Positions 5,901 through 12,311 of a stretch of 12,311 nucleotides of DNA are shown here, in pieces. Within the stretch, counting starts at the first letter, position 1; every line of letters starts with the position of its first letter. Where the stretch lies: assembly GCA_003445095.1 (NCBI GenBank), contig DLVS01000643.1, positions 709 through 13,019 on the forward strand, read 5' to 3'. The position numbers were made by a program, and so were the translations under genes. Below the pieces are notes generated by a model that made no database searches, had not been told where the DNA came from, and worked only from the letters and a program-made list of their open reading frames with translations. The stretch comes from Verrucomicrobiales bacterium (GTDB lineage: Bacteria; Verrucomicrobiota; Verrucomicrobiia; Limisphaerales; UBA9464).

Positions 5901-7250
5901 GTGAAAGCCCTGCTTGATACGGCCGATCGAAAGACAGTTCGCGCATTTCTTATCGGACTCGAATTGAGATCTGGGTCCGAGATCGATGTTCGCGATTCAT
6001 TGGACGAGCTGGCCGAGCTCGCGGCGACCGCCGGAGCAACGGTGGCGGGAGATGGCGTTCAGCGACTCGAAAGGCCCAACCCTTCAACCTTCATCGGCGC
6101 GGGCAAAGCCGCAGAATTTGCCGAATTTTGCCGAACCGCGGACGTGGATACCGTGATCTTCGATGACGAGCTCACCGCCGCCCAAGCTCGCAATCTGGAG
6201 GAAATCTTCGGGACGAAGGTTCTTGATCGCACTGGACTGATTCTCGATATCTTCGCCCGCCGAGCCCGAACTCGCGAAGGCAAACTGCAAGTTGAACTTG
6301 CTCAGCTCGACTACATCCTGCCTCGCTTGACCCGCTTTTGGACCCACTTGTCCCGCCAACGCGGCAGCACGGGATCCATTGGCGGCGAGGGCGAATCGCA
6401 GCTCGAAGCCGACCGGCGGCGAACCCAAGAGCGCATCACCAAGATTCGCCAAGAATTGGAAATCGTCCGACGTCAACGGACGACTCAGCGCTCCGGGCGT
6501 CAGCGTCATCAGTGGCCGCTGGCCTCGATTGTGGGATACACCAACGCCGGCAAATCCACTCTGCTTAACACCCTCACCGGGGCCGGTGTCTTGGCCGAAG
6601 ACAAATTGTTCGCCACCTTGGACCCCACGACTCGTCGGCTGCGCTTGCCCACCAACCAGAGCGTGCTGCTCTCGGATACGGTGGGGTTCATCCGGAAGCT
6701 GCCGCACGGTTTGGTTGAGTCGTTCAAAGCCACGCTAGAGGAAGTCGTCGAGGCCGACTTGTTGATTCACGTGGTGGACGCCAGCCATCCCCAGGCTGAA
6801 GAGCAGATTCGAGCGGTGAACGCCGTCCTCGCGGAGATTGGCGCCGCTGATCGGCCGACCTTGATGGTATTTAATAAAGTGGACCGGGACGCGGGCGCTT
6901 CCGCGGCCGTTCGCCTCGCGTCGCACTATTCTCCGGCCGTCTGCGTCTCAGCGCGAATGAGCACCGGGTTAGATGATCTCAAAGCAGAGCTCGGCGTATT
7001 GCTGAGGCCGATTCGGACCCGGCTGCGCTTGCAGATTCCGCATACGGCGGCGTCCGTCATCGCGAGGCTACACGCGGTCGGCCAGGTGTTGGAAAGCAAC
7101 TATGCGGGAGACGCGGCGCAGTTTCTGGCGCAAGTTCCGCCGCACGTCGCGCATGAGTTTCAGCCTTATTTGGCCAAACAGTCCGCGAAACTGAAGAGAG
7201 TGAGACGGCGCAGCCTCGTCGCCTCAGAGGAGGCTCAGGCAAATAATTGA
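5901..7250 (+). CDS. hflX: GTPase HflX
   Basis: HflX is a ribosome-associated GTPase of the Obg-HflX group that splits stalled or stress-arrested 70S ribosomes in the cytosol. The protein is 449 residues. An N-terminal HflX domain (about 1-190) includes NPSTFIGAGK, DRTGLILDIFARRARTREGK and a GSIGGEGESQLEADRR segment followed by a coiled-coil-like helical stretch. The G domain has G1 GYTNAGKST (212-220), G3 DTVGFIRKLP (from Asp259), G4 NKVD (325-328) and a G5 SAR. A C-terminal extension of about 80 residues ends in a basic tail. The start is a GTG at 5901 with no clear Shine-Dalgarno. The 105 bases upstream hold no gene. The gene converges on purB with a 33-base gap. Confidence 0.95.
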   Translation: MKALLDTADRKTVRAFLIGLELRSGSEIDVRDSLDELAELAATAGATVAGDGVQRLERPNPSTFIGAGKAAEFAEFCRTADVDTVIFDDELTAAQARNLEEIFGTKVLDRTGLILDIFARRARTREGKLQVELAQLDYILPRLTRFWTHLSRQRGSTGSIGGEGESQLEADRRRTQERITKIRQELEIVRRQRTTQRSGRQRHQWPLASIVGYTNAGKSTLLNTLTGAGVLAEDKLFATLDPTTRRLRLPTNQSVLLSDTVGFIRKLPHGLVESFKATLEEVVEADLLIHVVDASHPQAEEQIRAVNAVLAEIGAADRPTLMVFNKVDRDAGASAAVRLASHYSPAVCVSARMSTGLDDLKAELGVLLRPIRTRLRLQIPHTAASVIARLHAVGQVLESNYAGDAAQFLAQVPPHVAHEFQPYLAKQSAKLKRVRRRSLVASEEAQANN

Positions 7251-7263
7251 GGCAATACGTCCA

Positions 7264-7282
7264 TTAGTCAGCCCGTTAGTCA
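7264..7282. repeat. TTAGTCA direct repeat in the hflX-purB gap
   Basis: TTAGTCA occurs at 7264-7270 and 7276-7282, with five bases between copies, in the 33-base convergent gap. No hairpin with a T-tract was found, so termination here is not explained. The repeat is short and may be chance. Confidence 0.4.
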
Positions 7283-7283
7283 C

Positions 7284-8618
7284 TTAGAGGCCGACGACTG
7301 CAAAACGTTGCCGGACATGCTGGAAATGAAAATCGGGGGAACACAGTTTCTCAAGTTCGCCCGGCTGGAACTGCGCGGCGACTTCAGGGTCGAAACGGAG
7401 TTGTTCCAAGAAATTCGCGTCATCGCGGCCGGCGTGCTTGGTCTCCCAGGTTTTCATCGCGTTGCGCTGGACGAGTTCGTAGGCCGCTTCGCGAGTGAGA
7501 CCCTTGCGAATCAATGCCAAGAGCACGGTTTGGCTATTCCACATCCCGAGGCTGAGCCCGAGGTTCTTCTTCATATTCTCCGGATAGACTCGCAGGCCTT
7601 GCATCAGGCGAAGGCAGAGCCCCAGCATGTAGTCCAACAAAATGCAAGAATCGGGAAAGATAATTCGCTCGACCGAGCTGTGACTGATATCCCGCTCATG
7701 CCACAGCGCCACATTTTCCATCGCCGCCACCGCGTTCCCGCGAATGACCCGAGCCAGCCCGGTCAACCGTTCCCACGTGATCGGATTGCGCTTGTGCGGC
7801 ATCGCGCTACTGCCCTTTTGGCCTGAGGTAAACGGCTCTTCCGCCTCCAACACTTCCGTGCGCTGCAAATGCCGAAACTCCACCGCCCAACGTTCGATGC
7901 TCGCCGCGGTCAAAGCCAACGTGTTCATGAATTCGGCGTGCAAGTCACGTTGGACGACTTGGGTCGCCAGCGGGGCGGGTCGCAATCCCAGGCGAGCACA
8001 GACCTGAGCTTCAATGGCGGGCGAAAGGTGGGCGCTCGTGCCAACGGCTCCGCTCAGCTTCCCTACAGCAACGCTCGATTGCGCTCGCGCCAATCGTTCC
8101 GCGGTGCGACCAAACTCATCGTACATAAGCGCGAGCTTCAGCCCAAACGTGGTGGGTTCCGCGTGGACGCCATGACTGCGACCGACGCACGGCGTGAACT
8201 GGTACTCGCGCGCGCGGATAGCGATCGCCTGGCGCAATTGCCCCACGGCAACCTGGAGCAGTTCGGCGCTTTGCTTGAGCTGCAATCCAAACGCGGTGTC
8301 CACCACGTCGCTTGAGGTCAGACCAAAGTGCAACCAGCGACTGGCCGGAGCGCCAATCTTCTCGGCCACTGCCGTGGTGAACCCGATCACGTCATGATTC
8401 AGCGTGCGCTCGAGTTCTTTCTGCCGTTCGACGAGACCCGGCAAGTTCGCGAACCAGACTTCGGACCCAGCCTTGATATTCTCAAAGTCGGCCGCGGGAA
8501 CGACGCCTTCGGCGACCAACGCCTCGCTCGCCAAGAGCTCAATCTGCAACCAAATCCGCAGCTTATTCTCGTCGGTCCAAATGGCCCGCATTTCGGGCCG
8601 CGTATATCGCGCAATCAC
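7284..8618 (-). CDS. purB: Adenylosuccinate lyase PurB
   Basis: PurB cleaves fumarate from SAICAR and from adenylosuccinate, two steps of purine and AMP synthesis in the cytosol. The protein is 444 residues, usual for the bacterial form. It shows the three conserved regions of the fumarase/aspartase superfamily: TSSDVVDTA (101-109), GRSHGVHAEPTTFG (from 146, with the catalytic His149), and the signature loop GSSAMPHKRNP (269-279) holding the catalytic serine. The start is a GTG at 8616-8618 with AGGA about 8 bases upstream, and MIARYTRPEM matches the family N-terminus. It is the last gene of a four-gene minus-strand run, 65 bases after the rhomboid gene at 8684. It may be transcribed with that run, although nothing functional links it to the proteases. 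Confidence 0.96.
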   Translation of the reverse strand: MIARYTRPEMRAIWTDENKLRIWLQIELLASEALVAEGVVPAADFENIKAGSEVWFANLPGLVERQKELERTLNHDVIGFTTAVAEKIGAPASRWLHFGLTSSDVVDTAFGLQLKQSAELLQVAVGQLRQAIAIRAREYQFTPCVGRSHGVHAEPTTFGLKLALMYDEFGRTAERLARAQSSVAVGKLSGAVGTSAHLSPAIEAQVCARLGLRPAPLATQVVQRDLHAEFMNTLALTAASIERWAVEFRHLQRTEVLEAEEPFTSGQKGSSAMPHKRNPITWERLTGLARVIRGNAVAAMENVALWHERDISHSSVERIIFPDSCILLDYMLGLCLRLMQGLRVYPENMKKNLGLSLGMWNSQTVLLALIRKGLTREAAYELVQRNAMKTWETKHAGRDDANFLEQLRFDPEVAAQFQPGELEKLCSPDFHFQHVRQRFAVVGL

Positions 8619-8683
8619 GGCGCGATCCTGCGCGGAACCTAGATGGCGTTGAAGCTGGAAAAAGTCAGAATCTACGATCCGAG

Positions 8684-9583
8684 TCAGCGTTTCGAGATTC
8701 GTTGGCCGGCCTGCTCAAGGATACGCCGCTCCCGTTCAGTGAGGCTCTGGGGACCGTGGGCGTTCATTTTGTCGAGAATCGGGTCCACTTCCTTGGCGAT
8801 GAATTCGTCAGCATTCTCCGAGTCAGGGCGGCCGGGAGCCGAGTCCCATTCCAGTTTTCGCCAACGAGCGGACGCTTGCGGCTTTGCCTTCGGGCGGCGC
8901 ACGAACCAACCGCGGATTCGTTGTAGCAAAGCGGTGCCTGGCAACGGCTGATACTCTTGGTGCCAACCCAACTTCACCCATGCGATCCCCGCTAAGAGCC
9001 CTCCAAGATGAGCCGCGTGAGCGTCAAATTCACGCGGAGTTGGAACCAAGGTAAAAAACAATGAAATCCCGCCGACCAGCCACAACAGCCAAATCGCCCG
9101 CATGGGAATGACGAAGAAGAGACGGATTTCCGCATCCCGTTCACAAAGTGCATAGATTGCCAGCAACCCGCAGACGCCGGCCGACGCCCCGACCACCGCG
9201 AGCCCAAAGTGCATCGGGAAGGCCAGCATGAGCAGGCCTTGGAGCAGACCGCCCACCGCGCCCGATCCGAATAGGGCGAGCAAATACCGGCGCGGCCCCA
9301 GAAGCCCTTCGCAGAAATGCCCCAGCCACCAAAAGACCATGAGGTTCACCAGCAAGTGCAACAGCCCCGCGTGAAGAAACTGGAACGTGAGCAATTGCCA
9401 AATCCAACCCCGACGAAGTCCTTCCTGTGTGAGCGCCAGCCATTGTTCGACCGGAGTACGCCAGTACACATCGTTAATGCACTGAAACGCGAAGACGCCG
9501 ACCAGGATGATCGTCAGCCAAGCCGTGAGCGACATCCGGCTGGCACTGCCGGAGTTGCGGATGTAGTCACGGTCACTGAGCAC
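8684..9583 (-). CDS. Rhomboid family intramembrane serine protease with DUF6576-like tail
   Basis: This is a six-helix inner-membrane serine protease that would cleave transmembrane substrates; the substrate is unknown. The protein is 299 residues. Membrane segments run from about 18 to 205. Active-site features are all present: HAGLLHLLVN with His71, His76 and Asn80, the nucleophile Ser134 in GASAG, and His192 in AHAAHLGG. A soluble C-terminal extension (about 210-299) ends in EVDPILDKMNAHG and SLTERERRILEQ. These resemble DUF6576, a short helical tail found on rhomboids of Bacteroidetes and Verrucomicrobia. The start is GTG at 9583; an alternative ATG at 9535 would drop the conserved-looking SDRDYIR. 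It begins 11 bases after the stop of the upstream rhomboid gene, so the pair is very likely one transcript. Confidence 0.92.
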   Translation of the reverse strand: MLSDRDYIRNSGSASRMSLTAWLTIILVGVFAFQCINDVYWRTPVEQWLALTQEGLRRGWIWQLLTFQFLHAGLLHLLVNLMVFWWLGHFCEGLLGPRRYLLALFGSGAVGGLLQGLLMLAFPMHFGLAVVGASAGVCGLLAIYALCERDAEIRLFFVIPMRAIWLLWLVGGISLFFTLVPTPREFDAHAAHLGGLLAGIAWVKLGWHQEYQPLPGTALLQRIRGWFVRRPKAKPQASARWRKLEWDSAPGRPDSENADEFIAKEVDPILDKMNAHGPQSLTERERRILEQAGQRISKR

Positions 9584-9594
9584 GGCGTCAAAAA

Positions 9595-10317
9595 TTAGGC
9601 CCGGCTGCGGCGATGTTCAACGGCAGGTTTCGCCAAGCGTTCGCTCGCACCGCCTCGAGTAACTCTGGCCTCGGACCGGCGCAGACTACTCCGCATCCAG
9701 TTCAAGTACAATAAGCCACCCAACATCCCTCCCAGATGCGCCGCGTGGGCTACGTTGTCCACCGTAAAAACGGCTCCCAGCACCGCGACCACCACCGCCG
9801 CGATGAACAGCGTCCGAGCCCGGATTGTGGCCGGTATCACGAAGAAGATCAGCAGCGTCAGTTGGCGTCGGGGAAAGAGCGCGGCAAAGGCAGCGACCAA
9901 TCCGAAGACACCCGCCGACGCTCCCTCAACAGCCCCGCCAAACAGTCGAGGCGAAAAGATCGAACAGAGGAGTTGCACGACGCCGCCCAGAATTCCGCTG
10001 AACAGGTATAGTTTGAGGAACCGCGCACGGCCCAGATTCAGCTCCAGTTCGCGGCCAAACACGTACAAGGCCCAACAGTTCAGTAGGAGGTGAAGCCAGC
10101 CTCCATGCAGAAACTGGTAGGTCAACAATTGCCACAGGTGGCCCGCCTTCATTCCGGCCAGGCTCAGTGCGAACCATTCGGCCACCGGGAAACGCGAATA
10201 TCGATCAGCCGCCAGTTGGCCGAGAAATATTAGCACGTTTGCCACCACCAAGCCTTGAGTCAGCCAGGGGCGGTTTTCCTCCTCGCGAAAGGACCGCTCT
10301 TCCGAATGATCGCGCAT
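9595..10317 (-). CDS. Rhomboid family intramembrane serine protease (second copy)
   Basis: This is a compact rhomboid protease without the C-terminal domain of its neighbour. From the ATG at 10317 it has 240 residues, and the catalytic positions fall at almost the same numbers as in the downstream paralogue: His71, His76 and Asn80 in FLHGGWLHLLLN, Ser134 in GASAG, and His194 in VAHAAHLGG. That agreement favours the ATG. A TTG at 10353 would add 12 residues and overlap the stop of the M3 peptidase gene. The N-terminal 20 residues are charged (DHSEERSFREEENR) and probably cytosolic, and the C-terminal 30 are basic and soluble. The tandem arrangement suggests an old duplication in which only the other copy has the tail. 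The substrate is unknown. Confidence 0.92.
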   Translation of the reverse strand: MRDHSEERSFREEENRPWLTQGLVVANVLIFLGQLAADRYSRFPVAEWFALSLAGMKAGHLWQLLTYQFLHGGWLHLLLNCWALYVFGRELELNLGRARFLKLYLFSGILGGVVQLLCSIFSPRLFGGAVEGASAGVFGLVAAFAALFPRRQLTLLIFFVIPATIRARTLFIAAVVVAVLGAVFTVDNVAHAAHLGGMLGGLLYLNWMRSSLRRSEARVTRGGASERLAKPAVEHRRSRA

Positions 10318-10349
10318 CACAGCGCAACGTAGCGACCGAGCCCACCGGT

Positions 10350-12080
10350 TCAATCAAGTGTCACCAACTCATCGCTGACGCGACTGATCAACGGCGCGAG
10401 TGTCTCCCGGCTAAAATCAAATCGGCACCCCGCTCGCCGAAACAATTCCGGCAACGGTCGCGCCCCGCCCAAGGCCAGCCCCGCCTTGTAATCCGCCAGC
10501 GCGCGTTGCGGGTTCACGTTTGAGTTGGCCCAGACCTGGAGCGCCCCCAATTGCGCGATGCCATACTCCACATAGTAAAATGGATAGAGAAAAATATGGA
10601 GCTGCTTATGCCACAGACTCCCGCGCGCCGTTTCGAGTCCAGACCAGTCGACGTCCCCACCGAAGCGGTCCATTAAGCGGAGCCACTCGGCCGTGCGCTC
10701 GGCTCGCGAATGTCCCGGGTGTGTGTACAGCCAGTGCTGAAAGGCGTCGACCGTCGCGATCCATGGAAAAACGTGAAGGATGCCTTCCAGATGGACGCGG
10801 CGCGCCCGGCGCACGTCGGCCTCGGGATAAAAGACGTCGAGATGCGGACTCCCGAGCAGTTCCATCGCCATCGACGCCACCTCGCAGAATTCGATTGGCG
10901 CGGATCGGTAGGCAAAAAGCGGCTCGTCCCGAGTAGCGAGTGCGTGAAAGGCGTGACCAGCCTCATGAAGCAAGGTCTCGACATCGCGCTGCAACCCTAC
11001 GGCGTTCATGAAGATGAAAGGCAACCGAGCTTCGCTCAGCGTGCTTTGATATCCCCCGGGCGCTTTCCCTTTGCGGTTAGCCAAGTCGAGTAAGCGCAGC
11101 TCACGCATCTTTTGGAATCCCTGTGAGAGTTCCGGATCCAATCGGTCAAAAATCGTTTGGGAGCGCTTTTCCAAATCGTTGGTTTCACCAAAGGGCTTGA
11201 GCGGCGGTCGGTTCAGCGGGTCTACCGCCAAATCCCAGGGACGCAATCGCTCTACTCCCAACTTCTCGCGGCGCCGCGCCTGCAGTTGTCGCACGGCCGG
11301 GACGACCTCTGCCGCGATCGCGTCATGGAATTTTTCGCAATCTCCCGCCGTGTAGTCGAAGCGTCCGCGCATTCGAAACGCGTAGTCTCGATAGTTCGAA
11401 TAGCCGGCATTGGCCGCAATCTTTCCGCGTAGTTGGGCCAATTGATCGAAGAATCCTTCAAAGGCATCGGCCTCCTTCAACCGCCGTTCGGTGACCAGCC
11501 GCCAAGCCTCTTCGCGTAACGCGCGATCAGGTTCCTCTTGATACTTGCCCATTTGGGTGAGCGTTCGTTGCTCCCCCCGAAACTCCACCGTTAATGAACC
11601 CGAGAGTTTGTTGTATTCGTTGCCGACCTTCGCTTCTTCGGTCTCCAGCGGAACATTCTCCTCACGGTAAAGCTCCACCAGCAGCGCCGTGTCACGATCG
11701 AACACGCCGTAACGATCCGGCGGCAACTGGCTCCGCAACGGGTGCGCCAGGTACGTCTTCGCCAGGGCGAACCGATGAGGCTTCATCTTCGGCTCTACTT
11801 CTTCGACGTAATGCAAATAGGCCTTCTCTGCCTCTGGATCGTCCGTATGGCAGGTCATCGCGATGTAACGTTTGCTCCCTTCCTGCTCAATCGCCGCGGC
11901 GAGCTCTCCTGAATCGAGGATCCATCGCTCGAGTTCCGCCACGGTTCGACACTCAGCGGCACGTTGTTGCAGCAACTCAAACAAGGGCTGCAGTTGATGC
12001 TCATCTCCTAAATTGGCGCTCGCAGGGACAAAGCGTCGCGGCTCGTAAGCAGGCAAATCACCGAAGGGCAAAAGACTCAT
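10350..12080 (-). CDS. M3 family oligoendopeptidase (PepF-like)
   Basis: This is a zinc metallopeptidase of family M3 that degrades short peptides, usually in the cytosol. The protein is 576 residues, in the range of oligoendopeptidase F-like members. The zinc motif HEAGH is at 372-376, and the third ligand Glu400 lies in FCEVAS, the same spacing as in PepF-type enzymes. The N-terminal half is helical and charged, as expected for the lid that limits substrate size. There is no signal peptide. The ATG at 12080 is the first in frame and is followed by SLLPFGDLPAYEPRRFVP; no Shine-Dalgarno is visible upstream. Its stop is 33 bases before the preferred ATG of the next rhomboid gene, which points to a common transcript of peptidase and rhomboids. 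Which M3 subgroup it belongs to is not settled here. Confidence 0.92.
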   Translation of the reverse strand: MSLLPFGDLPAYEPRRFVPASANLGDEHQLQPLFELLQQRAAECRTVAELERWILDSGELAAAIEQEGSKRYIAMTCHTDDPEAEKAYLHYVEEVEPKMKPHRFALAKTYLAHPLRSQLPPDRYGVFDRDTALLVELYREENVPLETEEAKVGNEYNKLSGSLTVEFRGEQRTLTQMGKYQEEPDRALREEAWRLVTERRLKEADAFEGFFDQLAQLRGKIAANAGYSNYRDYAFRMRGRFDYTAGDCEKFHDAIAAEVVPAVRQLQARRREKLGVERLRPWDLAVDPLNRPPLKPFGETNDLEKRSQTIFDRLDPELSQGFQKMRELRLLDLANRKGKAPGGYQSTLSEARLPFIFMNAVGLQRDVETLLHEAGHAFHALATRDEPLFAYRSAPIEFCEVASMAMELLGSPHLDVFYPEADVRRARRVHLEGILHVFPWIATVDAFQHWLYTHPGHSRAERTAEWLRLMDRFGGDVDWSGLETARGSLWHKQLHIFLYPFYYVEYGIAQLGALQVWANSNVNPQRALADYKAGLALGGARPLPELFRRAGCRFDFSRETLAPLISRVSDELVTLD

Positions 12081-12127
12081 CGCGCGCTGAGCTTGCGGGA
12101 CGACCTCGGCGCCGGCAAGCGGATGGG

Positions 12128-12191
12128 ACGTGGCACGATCGGGATGCCGTTGGGTTGCGCCTTGGCGTCATTCGGCGTTACGTGGCACGAT
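12128..12191. repeat. 12-bp direct repeat ACGTGGCACGAT
   Basis: ACGTGGCACGAT occurs at 12128-12139 and 12180-12191, identical in all 12 bases and 52 bases apart. It lies between the divergent M3 peptidase and nucleotidyltransferase genes, so it could be a binding site pair for either. The function is unknown. Confidence 0.6.
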
Positions 12192-12197
12192 TTCCGC

Positions 12198-12311
12198 ATG
12201 AATCAGGCCGACGACGAACAAACGGCGCTTCGGATCCGGAATTTTCTGGTCGAGTTGAGTACCGACCTTGCTCCGGACTTCGTCGTCATTGGCGGATGGG
12301 CCGCCTATGCC
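12198..12311 (+). CDS. Probable nucleotidyltransferase (AbiEii-like), 3' partial
   Basis: Only the first 38 codons are in the window. After a polar N-terminus (MNQADDEQTALRIRN), a helix leads to DFVVIGGWAAYA. The GGWA motif after a hydrophobic strand is typical of minimal nucleotidyltransferases, including AbiEii-type toxins of type IV toxin-antitoxin systems and related uncharacterised proteins. The catalytic acidic residues would lie beyond the edge, so activity cannot be judged. The frame is also open upstream of this ATG, back through the M3 peptidase start, so an earlier start is possible. No Shine-Dalgarno is visible. The gene is divergent from the M3 peptidase. Whether it belongs to the same genome as the genes to its left is not certain. 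Confidence 0.55.
   Translation, partial: MNQADDEQTALRIRNFLVELSTDLAPDFVVIGGWAAYA

Noticed and set aside
12090..12170. TsaE-like stretch (LRDDLGAGK) in the open frame upstream of 12198
   Set aside because: It recalls the TsaE Walker A, but the residues after it do not follow the family and no other TsaE motif is seen. Probably chance.
12183..12198. Sigma-54 promoter TGGCACGATTTCCGCA before the nucleotidyltransferase
   Set aside because: GG and GC spacing fits, but the -12 half lacks the TT of TTGC and the start of transcription would fall inside the gene, after its ATG.

Overview
This window reads best as a metagenome-type contig made of two unrelated pieces, with a trace of sequencing adapter at its left end. 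Bases 1-17 are the end of the standard Illumina adapter, so genomic sequence starts at 18. The left piece (18 to about 4310) looks proteobacterial, possibly myxobacterial. It holds the end of an OmpA-type protein and an RNA-repair locus: rtcB and rtcA on the minus strand, read away from rtcR on the plus strand. The 138-base gap between rtcB and rtcR carries a good sigma-54 (-24/-12) promoter aimed at rtcBA and two 9-bp direct repeats that could bind RtcR.

At about 4307-4321 the rtcR reading frame changes character in mid-protein. It loses the end of the regulator, including the DNA-binding domain, and continues in frame as the C-terminal two thirds of a prepilin-type (H-X9-DG class) protein. 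That protein in turn lacks its N-terminal methylation and transmembrane segment. Two half-proteins from very different lineages meeting at one point is the mark of a chimeric junction, not of a new fusion gene.

The right piece (about 4313 to at least 12080) looks verrucomicrobial. It holds the pilin-like remnant, a small membrane protein with two cysteine pairs, the ribosome-associated GTPase hflX, and then a run of minus-strand genes. In transcription order these are an M3 oligoendopeptidase, two rhomboid intramembrane proteases side by side (the second with a C-terminal DUF6576-like tail) and purB. hflX and purB converge with 33 bases between them. The last 114 bases hold the first 38 codons of a plus-strand gene that looks like an AbiEii-type nucleotidyltransferase, cut by the window end.

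Functionally, the left half is a stress-induced RNA end-healing and ligation system: RtcA makes 2',3'-cyclic phosphate ends, RtcB ligates, and RtcR senses and activates. The right half is housekeeping: purine synthesis, ribosome rescue and proteolysis. No tRNA, rRNA, CRISPR array or insertion sequence was seen. Lineage calls are judgements from protein style, not from database searches.
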